Translations under genes and position numbers: made by a program
Assembly: GCF_018223745.1 (NCBI RefSeq)
Contig: NZ_CP073653.1
Span: 358,501 to 422,500 of the forward strand
Reading direction: 5' to 3'
Source: Clostridium beijerinckii
Lineage (GTDB): Bacteria; Bacillota; Clostridia; Clostridiales; Clostridiaceae
DNA length: 64,000 bases
The notes under the pieces: generated by a model
Databases searched by the model: none
What the model was told of the DNA's origin: nothing
What the model saw: only the letters and a program-made list of their open reading frames with translations
Shown here: piece after piece, positions 12,397 to 22,016 of the stretch
Position numbering within the stretch: the first letter of the stretch is position 1
How the letters are laid out: each line of letters begins with the position of its first letter

Positions 12397-12685
12397 GTTG
12401 ATTTTTTGAAGATGTGATAAATGAGAAAAGGAGTAAAAAACGGTAGGAAAGAAATTTACAATGACAATACTACTAACGTTAGATTTTCTGAATAATCTTT
12501 TTAAAGCAGTAAATACATATTTTCTCTAACTGATAGCAAATAAAACATAACAGCATAATATATTATTAGATAGGTATTAAATTTTATAGTCAAATAAATA
12601 ATAATTTGATACTAGTAATACTTTAACTAAGCGCTTTAGCAATGATTAAACGAAAATTAATGCTGATTACGAAGGAGAGGAAATA

Positions 12686-13009
12686 ATGGAAAACAGAAAT
12701 AATAGAAATTGCAGACGTTGTAATTGTGAAGAAGAACGTGGAGAGATGGATAGTAGAAATTGTAATCCTTGTGGCAATGGAACTCTTGGAGCTAACGTAA
12801 ATAATGACTGTTTAGCTGATGCGTTGGAAGATGCATATAATGATGGCTATAAAGATGGATATCGTGATGGGTATGAGGATGGAAATACAGCAGGAGAAAC
12901 AGCAGGAGAGACAGCTGGATACAAGCAAGGATATTGCGCTGGGTATGAAAAAGCAAAACAAGAGGTCTTAGATTATATTAGAAGAAATAGATGTTGTAGA
13001 TGCTGTTAA
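12686..13009 (+). CDS. Small Cys-rich protein with Gly-Tyr tetrad repeats
   Basis: 107 residues, no match I can name. The Cys-rich N-terminus (CRRCNCEEE, CNPCGNG) is followed by a run of four-residue repeats of the type DGYK/DGYR/DGYE, then AGET twice and AGYKQGYCAGYE, and it ends in RRNRCCRCC. Glycine is spaced every four residues through about 45 residues, which would line up on a helix face. There is no signal peptide. AAGGAGAGG gives a good ribosome binding site. A CATAATATA (12554-12562) resembles a sporulation sigma-E/K -10 (CATAnnnTA), and Cys-rich tails occur in spore-coat proteins, but the coat role is only a guess. A strong terminator follows. Confidence 0.75.
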   Translation: MENRNNRNCRRCNCEEERGEMDSRNCNPCGNGTLGANVNNDCLADALEDAYNDGYKDGYRDGYEDGNTAGETAGETAGYKQGYCAGYEKAKQEVLDYIRRNRCCRCC

Positions 13010-13041
13010 GCAGAACTAAATTATATAATAAGTAGTTATAT

Positions 13042-13091
13042 AAAAAAGGTGTTTATAAATGATTGAAAAATCATTGTTAAACACCTTTTTT
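13042..13091 (+). terminator. Terminator after the Gly-Tyr repeat gene
   Basis: Very long stem: AAAAAAGGTGTTTA and AATGATT pair with AATCATT and TAAACACCTTTTTT around a GAAA-like loop, with the T-run built into the stem. Confidence 0.9.
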
Positions 13092-13223
13092 ATTTAATAT
13101 AAATATGGTTATAGTGATAATTTAAATAGTCCATATTAGATAAGAGTTAATTAAAAAAGTTACTTTTAATACTAATTGAATACAATTGTGCAAACATTTT
13201 CTCTATAGAGGAAAAAGACGGCA

Positions 13224-13287
13224 TTAATCGTTATCATTTTATAAAGTATAATTACATTAAAGAAAGGGGGCATCGAAAACGCTTGAA
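13224..13287 (+). promoter_or_regulatory. Putative glucitol regulon promoter with cre-like site
   Basis: TATAAT at 13247-13252 has a poor -35 (TTAATC, 13224-13229), as expected of an activator-dependent promoter. Downstream, CGAAAACGCTTGAA (13274-13287) resembles the CcpA cre consensus with three mismatches. The rest of the 340 bp upstream of the regulator gene shows nothing clear. Confidence 0.35.
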
Positions 13288-13451
13288 AAAATCAACCTTT
13301 GAATATAAGATAGTCATAAGATTATACTATGAGTATAATTTTTAAAGACTTCTAAAATCAAAGAACAACAAGTTAAAGTAAGATTAATAGCAATAATTTT
13401 ATTTTAATTTAAATGAATTAATAAGTATTGATTCTTTTCAAGGAGGCAAAA

Positions 13452-15377
13452 ATGAAGTATTTTTATACTGAAAACCGTTCGACAAGAATTCTAAAATTAA
13501 TTGAACGAAGACATTCCATTTCTGTTGACGCCATTGCTGAAAAATTTGAGGTTAGCTCAAAAACCGTTAAAAATGATGTAAAAGAGTTGAATAGTTTATT
13601 AAAAGGATCTGCGCTAATTGATAATAAGCAAGGAATATATAAAATTTATATTATTGATAATAGCAAATTTGAGGAGATTAAGACTAATATATATAACCAA
13701 AAAGAATTTCTTAATTCACCTCAAAGAAGAATGGCATTTATTTTATATAAGCTTATGAATAGTGAAGAGCCATATTTAACTGATGACCTAGCGTGTGAGA
13801 TGAATGTCGGAAGAACCACAGTAATAAGTGATTTAAAGAAAATGAGAGAGATACTTAATAACTACGATTTAAAAATTATAGGGAAAACAAATAATGGACT
13901 AGCCTTAAAAGGTACAGAATTAAATATAAGGTTTCTTGTACTTGAGAACCTTTATGAAATGATTTATGGAGAATACGAATTAGATGAAGATGTTATTGAT
14001 TTAGTAAAAGAGATAACGGATCAATATCAGTTCGATACAACGACATTTGAATCTTTCATACATTCCCTAGTTGTAACTTTAGATCGCCTTTTAAATGGAC
14101 ATACAATCAATACATTAAGCGAGAAATATGGTGAATTATTAAGAAGTTGGGAATTTACATTGGTAAATACTATATCAGATGCAGTTGAAAAAAGGCTTAC
14201 TATAAGTATTCCAATTAAAGAAAGAATTTTCCTAGCATTGCCTATTATAGGAATGAATACTCCGACTAACATAGAAGGGATTTCACCGCATGTTGAAATT
14301 ACAGAAGAAGTATCAAATTTAGTAAATCATATATTAGAGCGCATTAAATATGACATGGGTTTAAATATTACGCTAGATGATATCTTGAAAGATTTTGTAT
14401 ACCATATGGCCTTCTTGGTAAATCGTTTAAAGTATGGGGTCCATATTCATAATCCTATAGTAGATGAGATCAGGAAAAAATATAAAGTAGCGTACAAAAT
14501 GGCAGAGTTAGCGCGAGATGTTATTGAGAAAAGTCTTGATGTAAAAATGACGCAAGATGAAGTTGGATTTATAGCAGCATACTTTGGAGTTTTTATTTCA
14601 GAACAGCAAATAGAAAAAAGTAAAATATACAAAGTAGCAGTTATATGCGGAACTGGAAGAGTTACAGCTAGGTTGGTTGCTAGTCAATTAAAAGGTATTT
14701 TTGATGCGAACACAGTTATAGATTTGTATTCAGATAGCACAGTTACTAGCGAAATACTAGATAAGTACAATTTGGTTCTATCTACTGTCCAAGCTAACTT
14801 TAAGACAACAGCCACTGTAATATATTTAGAGAAAATATTTGATGAAGAAGCGCTGAAGAAAAGAATAAAAAGTATTAAGTATATAGATAAATTAGACATG
14901 CCATCCATGCAGGGAATGGATTCTATATTACTAAGTATTTTAGATGAAGATACCTTCTTTATTTTGGATAATCAATTGAGTTATTTAGAAAATGTTGATC
15001 ATATGATTGATAATCTATACTCAAAAGGTTATGTAGACGATGGATTTAAGGAAAGAATAAGAAAAAGAGAAGAAAAATCTACGATGGTTTTTAATGAATC
15101 TATAGCATTTCCTCATACTATCAATTATGAAAATGATGAAATAGTAGTCAGTCTAGGAATAATTTCAGAAAAGGCTGGAGAAAACAATCAAAGAAAACTA
15201 GTATTCTTGGTAGGACTTCCAGAACAAACTAAGGATGATACACTCTTAGTTAAAATTTATGATGAAATTATAGCTATTGCCAATGATAAGAATACCATTG
15301 AAGCTCTTTCAAAGGTAAAAAGTTATAAAGAATTAATTCTACATTTTACAAAAGAAAACGATATATTTGATTTATAA
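13452..15377 (+). CDS. gutR: PRD-containing transcriptional activator of the glucitol operon
   Basis: 641 residues from an ATG preceded by AAGGAGG; an earlier in-frame ATG at 13428 has no ribosome binding site. Order of domains: N-terminal winged HTH (STRILKLIERRHSISVDAIAEKFEVSSKTVKNDV), a second HTH (LACEMNVGRTTVISDLKKM, about 115-160), two PTS regulation domains (about 170-400), an EIIB-like domain beginning AVICGTGRVTARLVASQL (about 405), and a C-terminal EIIA-like domain with the phosphorylatable-type His in SIAFPHT. Such MtlR/LicR-type proteins are controlled by PTS phosphorylation and activate the adjacent sugar operon. It lies 11 bp upstream of gutM, so it is probably part of the operon it controls. 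Confidence 0.9.
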   Translation: MKYFYTENRSTRILKLIERRHSISVDAIAEKFEVSSKTVKNDVKELNSLLKGSALIDNKQGIYKIYIIDNSKFEEIKTNIYNQKEFLNSPQRRMAFILYKLMNSEEPYLTDDLACEMNVGRTTVISDLKKMREILNNYDLKIIGKTNNGLALKGTELNIRFLVLENLYEMIYGEYELDEDVIDLVKEITDQYQFDTTTFESFIHSLVVTLDRLLNGHTINTLSEKYGELLRSWEFTLVNTISDAVEKRLTISIPIKERIFLALPIIGMNTPTNIEGISPHVEITEEVSNLVNHILERIKYDMGLNITLDDILKDFVYHMAFLVNRLKYGVHIHNPIVDEIRKKYKVAYKMAELARDVIEKSLDVKMTQDEVGFIAAYFGVFISEQQIEKSKIYKVAVICGTGRVTARLVASQLKGIFDANTVIDLYSDSTVTSEILDKYNLVLSTVQANFKTTATVIYLEKIFDEEALKKRIKSIKYIDKLDMPSMQGMDSILLSILDEDTFFILDNQLSYLENVDHMIDNLYSKGYVDDGFKERIRKREEKSTMVFNESIAFPHTINYENDEIVVSLGIISEKAGENNQRKLVFLVGLPEQTKDDTLLVKIYDEIIAIANDKNTIEALSKVKSYKELILHFTKENDIFDL

Positions 15378-15388
15378 GTAGGAGGTTT

Positions 15389-15844
15389 ATGATGAATTTT
15401 TGGTTTTTGATTATATGCTTTGGAATTGCATTTATACTCCAATATATACTAACATTTGCTCAAATGAAAAGTTTCACGGCTTACTATAGTAAATTGCGAA
15501 GAAGAGGAAGAGTTGCCATTGGTAAAGTAAAAGGTGGTTTCCGTGCTGGATGTATTGCAATGTTTGCTATCGATCAAAATGGAATTATACTTGAAGGCGG
15601 TTATATGCAAGGAATAACAGTACTTGCAAGGGTTAAGAAACTAAACGGATTTGAAGGAAAAGATGTTGGTAGATTAACTCAAGCAGATTGTAAGAACTTA
15701 GCTAAACCATTAACCAAAGCAGTACTAGAAGCCTCTTCCAATTATAACGTTATTATGGGCGGTGGCGAAGTTGTAGAACCTCAAAGTCCATTACAAAGAT
15801 TAGGTAATATTTTTACAGCTAAAAAATTAAAAGCTCACAATTAG
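15389..15844 (+). CDS. gutM: Glucitol operon activator GutM
   Basis: 151 residues with an N-terminal membrane helix (NFWFLIICFGIAFILQYILTF) and the family motif KLRRRGRVAIGKVKGGFRAG. GutM is an auxiliary positive regulator in the E. coli srl operon. GGAGG precedes tandem ATG codons (15389 and 15392). It is located between the regulator and EIIC, the position conserved in Firmicutes glucitol operons. Confidence 0.9.
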   Translation: MMNFWFLIICFGIAFILQYILTFAQMKSFTAYYSKLRRRGRVAIGKVKGGFRAGCIAMFAIDQNGIILEGGYMQGITVLARVKKLNGFEGKDVGRLTQADCKNLAKPLTKAVLEASSNYNVIMGGGEVVEPQSPLQRLGNIFTAKKLKAHN

Positions 15845-15859
15845 AAAGGAGATATTAAT

Positions 15860-16408
15860 ATGGACGCAATTGTTTATTTTGCAAAAGGATTTATGTATTT
15901 ATTTGAAGTTGGTGGAAATACATTTGTTAGTTGGGTAACAGGAATTATCCCAAAGGTATTATTACTTTTAGTTTTTATGAATTCAATAATTGCTTTTATT
16001 GGACAAGATAAAGTTGATAGATTTGCAAAGTTTGCATCTAGAAATGTTATATTAGCTTATGGAGTTTTACCATTCCTATCAGCCTTTATGTTAGGTAATC
16101 CAATGGCATTATCAATGGGAAAATTTCTTCCTGAAAGAATGAAACCAAGCTACTATGCATCAGCATCGTATCATTGTCATACAAACAGCGGTATTTTTCC
16201 TCACATTAACGTAGGTGAAATATTCATTTACCTAGGTATTGCAAATGGTATTACAACTCTTGGCCTTGATCCAACAGCTTTAGGACTTCGTTATTTATTA
16301 GTAGGTTTAGTAATGAATTTCTTTGCAGGATGGGTAACTGATTTTACTACAAAGATTGTTATGAGACAACAAGGTATTGAATTAAGTAATCAACTTAAGG
16401 CAAATTAG
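15860..16408 (+). CDS. srlA: PTS glucitol/sorbitol-specific EIIC component
   Basis: 182 residues, usual length for the GutA1-type EIIC2 membrane subunit. Hydrophobic segments and the family motif SASYHCHTNSGIFPHINVGEI are present. It forms the sorbitol channel with the membrane part of SrlE. AAAGGAG lies upstream; 15 bp after gutM, 17 bp before srlE. This corresponds to gutA1 in clostridial naming. Confidence 0.95.
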   Translation: MDAIVYFAKGFMYLFEVGGNTFVSWVTGIIPKVLLLLVFMNSIIAFIGQDKVDRFAKFASRNVILAYGVLPFLSAFMLGNPMALSMGKFLPERMKPSYYASASYHCHTNSGIFPHINVGEIFIYLGIANGITTLGLDPTALGLRYLLVGLVMNFFAGWVTDFTTKIVMRQQGIELSNQLKAN

Positions 16409-16425
16409 TTTAGGAGGGTATTCAT

Positions 16426-17436
16426 ATGGAAAAATATAATGCAATTAAAATTGTAAAAGGTAGTGGAGGCTTTGGCGGTCCACTTACAGTAAAACCTGAA
16501 GAAGGAAAAGATACATTATTATATATTACAGGTGGTGGAGCTGAACCTGAAATTGTAGAAAAGATTGTTAACTTAACAGGATGTAAAGCGGTAAATGGAT
16601 TTAAAACATCTGTACCAGAGGAACAAATTTTCTTAGTTATTATTGATTGTGGTGGAACACTTCGCTGTGGAATATACCCACAAAAGAGAATTCCGACAAT
16701 AAATGTTATGCCAGTAGGTAAAAGTGGGCCTTTAGCAAAATTCATTACAGAAGACATCTATGTATCTGCAGTTGGTTTAAATCAAATTTCTTTAGCTGAT
16801 TCAAGTGCAGAACCTATAAAGAGCACAAAAGCGCCTGAAGAAGGAAAAAGAGAATTTAAATATAGTGCGGATAAGAAAGTATCACAAAGTTTGGCTGAAA
16901 ACAGTAAATCAAGCATTGTTCAAAAAATTGGTATGGGAGCAGGTAAAGTTGTAAATACACTATACCAAGCAGGCCGTGATGCAGTTCAATCGATGATTAC
17001 AACAATATTACCATTCATGGCATTTGTTGCGATGTTAATAGGAATTATACAAGGTTCGGGATTTGGTAATTGGTTCGCTAAAATATTAGTACCATTAGCA
17101 GGAAACGGAATTGGACTTATGATTCTTGGATTCATATGCTCTATTCCTCTATTATCAGCATTACTTGGACCAGGTGCAGTTATAGCACAAATCGTAGGTA
17201 CTTTAATTGGTGTTGAAATAGGTAAAGGGACTATTCCTCCAAGCTTAGCATTACCAGCATTATTCGCTATTAATACACAATGTGCATGTGACTTTATTCC
17301 AGTAGGTTTAGGTCTAGCTGAAGCAGAACCAGAAACAGTAGAGGTTGGTGTTCCATCTGTATTGTATTCACGTTTCATGATTGGTGTACCTAGAGTAGCA
17401 GTTGCATGGGTTGCAAGTATAGGATTGTATCAATAA
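16426..17436 (+). CDS. srlE: PTS glucitol/sorbitol-specific EIIB-EIIC component
   Basis: 336 residues. The N-terminal EIIB domain (about 1-125) begins [17 protein letters not shown] and contains the phosphorylation-type Cys in [15 protein letters not shown] linker rich in Lys/Ser (130-170) leads to the membrane EIIC1 domain (about 175-336) with [21 protein letters not shown]. It transfers phosphate to sorbitol during uptake, giving sorbitol-6-phosphate. GGAGGG precedes the ATG. A hairpin (ATTGAG/CTCAAT, 17460-17487) lies in the gap after it and may stabilise the upstream mRNA. Confidence 0.95.
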   Translation: MEKYNAIKIVKGSGGFGGPLTVKPEEGKDTLLYITGGGAEPEIVEKIVNLTGCKAVNGFKTSVPEEQIFLVIIDCGGTLRCGIYPQKRIPTINVMPVGKSGPLAKFITEDIYVSAVGLNQISLADSSAEPIKSTKAPEEGKREFKYSADKKVSQSLAENSKSSIVQKIGMGAGKVVNTLYQAGRDAVQSMITTILPFMAFVAMLIGIIQGSGFGNWFAKILVPLAGNGIGLMILGFICSIPLLSALLGPGAVIAQIVGTLIGVEIGKGTIPPSLALPALFAINTQCACDFIPVGLGLAEAEPETVEVGVPSVLYSRFMIGVPRVAVAWVASIGLYQ

Positions 17437-17552
17437 ACTATAAAATTTATTTAATTGCGATTGAGTGGTTCTTATGAATTGCTCAATTGCACCAAGGAAA
17501 ATACATTGCTGATTTAGATGCAAGGAGTGGAATAAAAGGAGGGTTATCCATA

Positions 17553-18233
17553 GTGAAATTAATTATTGATGATGTAAATATTGAAAAAATAAAAGATGTT
17601 TTCAGCATATTCCCAATTGATGGTGTAACTAGTAATCCGAGTATTTTGTATAAGTATGGAAAACAGCCGTATGAAATATTAAGAGAAATACGTGAATTTA
17701 TTGGAGAAAACTCGGAATTACATGTACAGGTGATTTCTGAAAGTTCAGAAGGTATGCTTAAAGAAGCACATAAAATTATTAAAGAGCTAGGTAAAAATAC
17801 TTATGTAAAGATACCTGTAACTAGAGAGGGGTTAAAGGTTATAAAAATTCTTAGAAAAGAAGAAATTAATGTTACTGCTACCGCTATATATACTCAAATG
17901 CAAGCATATCTAGCTGGAAAAGCAGGTGCTCAATATGCTGCTCCATATGTAAACCGAATTGATAATTTGGGAGCAAATGGTGTTCAAGTGGCAAAAGACA
18001 TTCACGATATTTTTGAGAAAAACAATTTAAAAACAGAAGTATTAGCAGCTAGTTTTAAGAATTCACAACAAGTATTAGAATTATGCAAGTATGGAATTGG
18101 AGCGGCTACAATTTCACCTGATGTAATCGAAGGTTTAATTAAAAACGCTTGCGTGGATGTAGCTGTAGAGAACTTTAAAAAAGATTTTGAAATATTATGT
18201 GGTCAAGGTAATACCATGTTAAATTGCCGATAA
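17553..18233 (+). CDS. Transaldolase/fructose-6-phosphate aldolase family protein
   Basis: 226 residues from GTG, chosen because AAAGGAGGG stands 9 bp upstream; the frame is open further upstream without an initiation signal. Family motifs: DGVTSNPSI, Schiff-base Lys in YVKIPVTREGL, TAIYTQMQAYLAG, YAAPYVNRIDNLGANG and AASFKN. Members cleave or form fructose-6-phosphate with dihydroxyacetone or erythrose-4-phosphate. Its position between EIIBC and EIIA is striking because it does not belong to the basic sorbitol route; the product of SorD, fructose-6-phosphate, would be its substrate. It corresponds to orfX of the C. beijerinckii gut operon as I recall it. Confidence 0.85.
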   Translation: MKLIIDDVNIEKIKDVFSIFPIDGVTSNPSILYKYGKQPYEILREIREFIGENSELHVQVISESSEGMLKEAHKIIKELGKNTYVKIPVTREGLKVIKILRKEEINVTATAIYTQMQAYLAGKAGAQYAAPYVNRIDNLGANGVQVAKDIHDIFEKNNLKTEVLAASFKNSQQVLELCKYGIGAATISPDVIEGLIKNACVDVAVENFKKDFEILCGQGNTMLNCR

Positions 18234-18297
18234 TCTAAGTAGCTTAGAATAAATAATAATTTTACAAAGAAATATATTTGAAGGGATGAAAGCATCT

Positions 18298-18666
18298 ATG
18301 AGTAGTAAGATAATCTATGAAAATAAAGTAAAAGCCTTAGGAGATTTAGCAGAAACATTCTTAGAAGAAGGAATGATAATATTTTTTGGAGATAATGCAC
18401 CAGATACACTAGCAGATTACTGTTACTCTATTAATATAAAGGAAGTTAAAGAAACAATTAAACCTGGACAAGTATTTATGATTGATGGAATGGCTTTTGA
18501 AATAACAGCTGTTGGAGATGTGGCTGAGAAGAATCTAGTGAGTTTAGGACATATAACTGTTGCGTTTAATGGTTCTAAAGTACCTACTTTATCAGGGACA
18601 ATTTGTGTGGAGAAAAAAGAAATTCCTAAACTCAAAATAGGAAGTGAAATATTTATATTAGCATAA
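18298..18666 (+). CDS. srlB: PTS glucitol/sorbitol-specific EIIA component
   Basis: 122 residues starting at the ATG 12 bp after GAAGGG; an ATG at 18286 directly abuts that ribosome binding site and is less likely. Family motifs FFGDNAPDTLADYCY, IKPGQVFMIDG, ITAVGDVAEKNLVSLGHIT and SGTICVE. EIIA accepts phosphate from HPr and passes it to EIIB. The protein contains a single histidine, His85 in SLGHITVAF. The E. coli site usually given as phosphohistidine (in YCFIHCHG) aligns with YCYSINIK here and has no His, so His85 is the only possible phospho-acceptor. Confidence 0.92.
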   Translation: MSSKIIYENKVKALGDLAETFLEEGMIIFFGDNAPDTLADYCYSINIKEVKETIKPGQVFMIDGMAFEITAVGDVAEKNLVSLGHITVAFNGSKVPTLSGTICVEKKEIPKLKIGSEIFILA

Positions 18667-18747
18667 TTATATCTAAAATTTATATGAAATCGAAATGATA
18701 ATAAAATGGCATTAAATAATGAAGTTAAATAATCAGGAGGAATTTTT

Positions 18748-19563
18748 ATGAAAAATACATGGCTTAATTTAGAAGGAAAAACAGCAATTGTAACAGGGGG
18801 AGCATCTGGTATTGGTAAGGCAGTTGCACAAGAGTTTTTAAATAATGGTGCAAATGTAGTTGTTTGTGATATGAATCCAAACAAACCTGAATTTGATGAT
18901 CATAATGGACATATGGAATATATAGTTACTAATGTTGCAGATAGAGATAGCGTAGAAAAAATGATTGAGAAGGCTAAAGAGATTACTGGAACTATTGATA
19001 TAATTGTAAATAATGCAGGTATTAATATTCCTAGATTACTAGTTGATAAAAAAGAACCAAAAGGAAAATTTGAGTTAGATGAAAATGTTTGGGATAAAGT
19101 TATGAATGTAAATGTAAAAGGTGTATTTCTATGTGCTCAAGTAGCTGCAAGAGAGATGGCAAGTCAAGGAAAAGGGGTTATTATAAATATGTCTTCTGAA
19201 AGCGGATTGGAAGGATCTGAGGGGCAAAGTGTTTATGCAGCAAGTAAGAATGCAGTAAATTCTTTAACTCGCTCATGGGCAAAGGAGCTGGGGAAATTAG
19301 GTATAAGAGTTATCGGAGTTGCGCCAGGGATTTTAGAAGCTACAGGACTCAGAACTTTAGAATATGAGACAGCGTTAGCTTATACTAGAGGAATTACTGT
19401 AGAAGAATTAAGAGCAGGATATAGTAAAACTTCAACAACTCCATTAGGAAGATCAGGAAAGCTTTCAGAAGTTGCAGATTTAGTTTGCTATTTAGCTAGT
19501 GATAGAGCAAGTTATATTCATGGAGTTACTTACAATATTGCTGGGGGAAAAACAAGAGGTTAA
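18748..19563 (+). CDS. srlD: Sorbitol-6-phosphate 2-dehydrogenase (SDR family)
   Basis: 271 residues. Short-chain dehydrogenase with NAD site TGGASGIGKAV, the NNAG motif (IVNNAGIN), active-site Ser in NMSSESG and YxxxK in VYAASKNAV. It oxidises sorbitol-6-phosphate to fructose-6-phosphate with NAD+. TCAGGAGG precedes the ATG. It is the last gene of the glucitol operon (gutD in C. beijerinckii naming). Confidence 0.93.
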   Translation: MKNTWLNLEGKTAIVTGGASGIGKAVAQEFLNNGANVVVCDMNPNKPEFDDHNGHMEYIVTNVADRDSVEKMIEKAKEITGTIDIIVNNAGINIPRLLVDKKEPKGKFELDENVWDKVMNVNVKGVFLCAQVAAREMASQGKGVIINMSSESGLEGSEGQSVYAASKNAVNSLTRSWAKELGKLGIRVIGVAPGILEATGLRTLEYETALAYTRGITVEELRAGYSKTSTTPLGRSGKLSEVADLVCYLASDRASYIHGVTYNIAGGKTRG

Positions 19564-19687
19564 ATAAAAACGATATTAGTACAGAATAAGTTTAATTATC
19601 TGGCCAATTAGCATAGAACAAAGTTAAAAAATTAACAAAGTTATCTAGATTTTAATAATTGAAAAATATATAATTTACATTTTATGA

Positions 19688-19711
19688 AGAGAAAACTTAG
19701 TTTTCTCTTTT
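19688..19711 (+). terminator. Terminator of the glucitol operon
   Basis: 9-bp stem AGAGAAAAC / GTTTTCTCT with a TTA loop and a short T-run, 125 bp after srlD. The remaining 200 bp up to the pgi promoter show no gene. Confidence 0.7.
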
Positions 19712-19920
19712 AAAATTTTAAAAATGATTGATATTTAATAAACAATATGTTATGGCAAGCATTAAAAATAAGTTGATATCAATAAGGATAAGATGAATAT
19801 TAATTCATACAATTAGAAAAAATAGAACCGAGTAAAGATTAAATAAGATTAATTTCAGGTTATTATTTGATATATTATTTGTAAAAAAGTTAAAAGCAAA
19901 GATGAGATATTGAGAATTTA

Positions 19921-19929
19921 TGATATAAT
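19921..19929 (+). promoter_or_regulatory. Extended -10 promoter of pgi
   Basis: TGATATAAT is a perfect extended -10 element, 48 bp upstream of the pgi ATG; no good -35 is visible. Confidence 0.5.
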
Positions 19930-19976
19930 TGAATAATAAAATTATTTTTAGTTATATATGGAGGTAGGATAGAAGA

Positions 19977-21326
19977 ATGAATAAAGGTATATCACTAGAC
20001 TTATCAAAAGTTTCTCCTTATTTAGAAGAAGCAGAACTTGAAAATATGGAAAGCATGGTTAAAGCTGTTCATGAAGATTTACACAATAAAACAGGCGCAG
20101 GTAATGATTTTTTAGGTTGGGTAGACCTTCCTGTAAATTATGATAAAGAAGAATTTGCAAGAATTAAAAAGGCAGCAGAAAAGATTAAATCAGACTCTGA
20201 TGTTTTAATAGTTATTGGAATAGGTGGATCATATCTTGGAGCTAGAGCAGCTATTGAAATGTTGACAAATAATTTCCATAATGTATTAGGAAGTGATAAG
20301 AGAAAAGTTCCACAAATATTTTTTGCTGGAAATAATATAAGTTCAACATATATGGCAGAACTTCTACAAGTAATTGAAGGAAAAGATGTAAGTTTAAATG
20401 TAATTTCAAAATCAGGTACAACTACAGAACCAGCAATTGCATTTAGAATTTTAAAATCATATTTAGAAAAGAAATATGGTGTAGAAGAAGCAAGAAAGAG
20501 AATATATGCAACAACTGATAAAGCTAGAGGTGCTTTAAAGACATTAGCTGATTCAGAAGGATATGAAACTTTTGTAGTTCCAGATGATGTTGGAGGAAGA
20601 TTTACAGTATTAACAGCGGTTGGATTATTGCCTATAGCTGCGGCTGGAATCGATATTGATGAAATGATGAAAGGTGCTGCAGATGCAAGAACAGCTTATT
20701 CAGTACCATCAATTAAAGAAAATGACGCTTATAAATATGCAGCAGCTAGAAATGCTTTATATAATAAAGGAGCATCAATTGAAGTATTAGTAAATTACGA
20801 ACCATCACTTCATTATTTCAACGAATGGTGGAAACAATTATACGGAGAATCAGAAGGTAAAGATCATAAAGGATTATTCCCAGCAGCAGTAGATTTTTCA
20901 ACAGATCTTCACTCAATGGGTCAATATATCCAAGATGGAAGAAGAATAATGTTTGAAACAGTTGTAAATATTGAAAAACCAAAATATGAAATAAATATAG
21001 AAGAAGCTGATAATGACTTAGATGGATTAAATTTCTTAGCTGGAAAGACCATGGATTTCGTTAATAAGAAAGCATTTGAAGGAACACTATTAGCTCACAA
21101 TGACGGTGGAGTTCCTAATATGGTATTAAGTGTACCAGAAATTTCAGCATATTATTTTGGATACATGGTTTATTTCTTTGAAAAGGCTTGTGGAATAAGT
21201 GGATATCTTTTAGCAATAAATCCATTTAATCAACCAGGTGTTGAAGCTTATAAAAAGAATATGTTTGCTTTACTAGGAAAGCCAGGATATGAAGATATGA
21301 AGGCTGAACTAGAAAAGAGACTTTAG
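19977..21326 (+). CDS. pgi: Glucose-6-phosphate isomerase
   Basis: 449 residues, the length of Firmicutes enzymes. It interconverts glucose-6-phosphate and fructose-6-phosphate. Motifs: [35 protein letters not shown] (phosphate-binding loop), [17 protein letters not shown], catalytic Glu in the [13 protein letters not shown] region and the C-terminal active-site Lys in [19 protein letters not shown] lies upstream of the ATG. It may be co-transcribed with the next gene, 7 bp downstream. Confidence 0.98.
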   Translation: MNKGISLDLSKVSPYLEEAELENMESMVKAVHEDLHNKTGAGNDFLGWVDLPVNYDKEEFARIKKAAEKIKSDSDVLIVIGIGGSYLGARAAIEMLTNNFHNVLGSDKRKVPQIFFAGNNISSTYMAELLQVIEGKDVSLNVISKSGTTTEPAIAFRILKSYLEKKYGVEEARKRIYATTDKARGALKTLADSEGYETFVVPDDVGGRFTVLTAVGLLPIAAAGIDIDEMMKGAADARTAYSVPSIKENDAYKYAAARNALYNKGASIEVLVNYEPSLHYFNEWWKQLYGESEGKDHKGLFPAAVDFSTDLHSMGQYIQDGRRIMFETVVNIEKPKYEINIEEADNDLDGLNFLAGKTMDFVNKKAFEGTLLAHNDGGVPNMVLSVPEISAYYFGYMVYFFEKACGISGYLLAINPFNQPGVEAYKKNMFALLGKPGYEDMKAELEKRL

Positions 21327-21333
21327 TTTAATT

Positions 21334-21765
21334 ATGAAGATTATTATTGATGGAGATGCCTGTCCAGGCATCTCCATTATTGAAAAAGCGGCAAAAGAAC
21401 ACAATATTCCAGTGATAATTTATTGTGATATTCATCATTTTATACAGAGCAATTATTCTGTAGTTAAAGTTGTTGATAGTGGATTTCAAAGTGTAGATAT
21501 GTATGTAATGAATGAAACTAAAGAAGGTGACATAATTGTGTCTCAGGACTATGGTGTGGCTGCGATATGTCTATCTAAGAAAGCGAAAGTAATAAACCCT
21601 AAGGGATATATATATGATGAGAAAAACATAGATAGATTATTGGAAGAAAGACATATATCGCAGAAAATAAGAAGGAGTGGAGGAAAGACCTCTAACCCCA
21701 AAAAAAGAACTGACGAAGATAATATTAGACTGGAAAAAAACTTATTAAAACTTATAACTAGTTGA
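21334..21765 (+). CDS. UPF0178/DUF188 family protein (YaiI/YqxD)
   Basis: 143 residues. The conserved start IIIDGDACPG, acidic residues typical of a PIN-like nuclease fold, VSQDYGVAAICLSKKAKVINPKG and the C-terminal RRSGGKTSNPKKRTDEDN are family hallmarks. The biochemical function is not established. Its start lies 7 bp after pgi, so translation is probably coupled. Confidence 0.9.
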   Translation: MKIIIDGDACPGISIIEKAAKEHNIPVIIYCDIHHFIQSNYSVVKVVDSGFQSVDMYVMNETKEGDIIVSQDYGVAAICLSKKAKVINPKGYIYDEKNIDRLLEERHISQKIRRSGGKTSNPKKRTDEDNIRLEKNLLKLITS

Positions 21766-21772
21766 TAATTTT

Positions 21773-21800
21773 AGAAGCTTAGATAAGAGCTTCTATTTTT
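21773..21800 (+). terminator. Terminator after the UPF0178 gene
   Basis: 7-bp stem AGAAGCT / AGCTTCT followed by ATTTTTAT, 8 bp after the stop. Confidence 0.65.
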
Positions 21801-22016
21801 ATGCGGTAAAAAATTATAAATTTATATTTTGGATATTATTTTAAGTGTGACTGGAGGGTTTTGTTAAAAACAATCTTACTAATATATGAGTTTATATAAG
21901 CATTTATGATATAATCAAATAAAAAATAAACTGAAGTTATTTACAAAAAATGGTATAAATGTATAATATAATAATAAGGGTCATTTTGAGAATTGGTATG
22001 AGAGGAGTATGAATTT

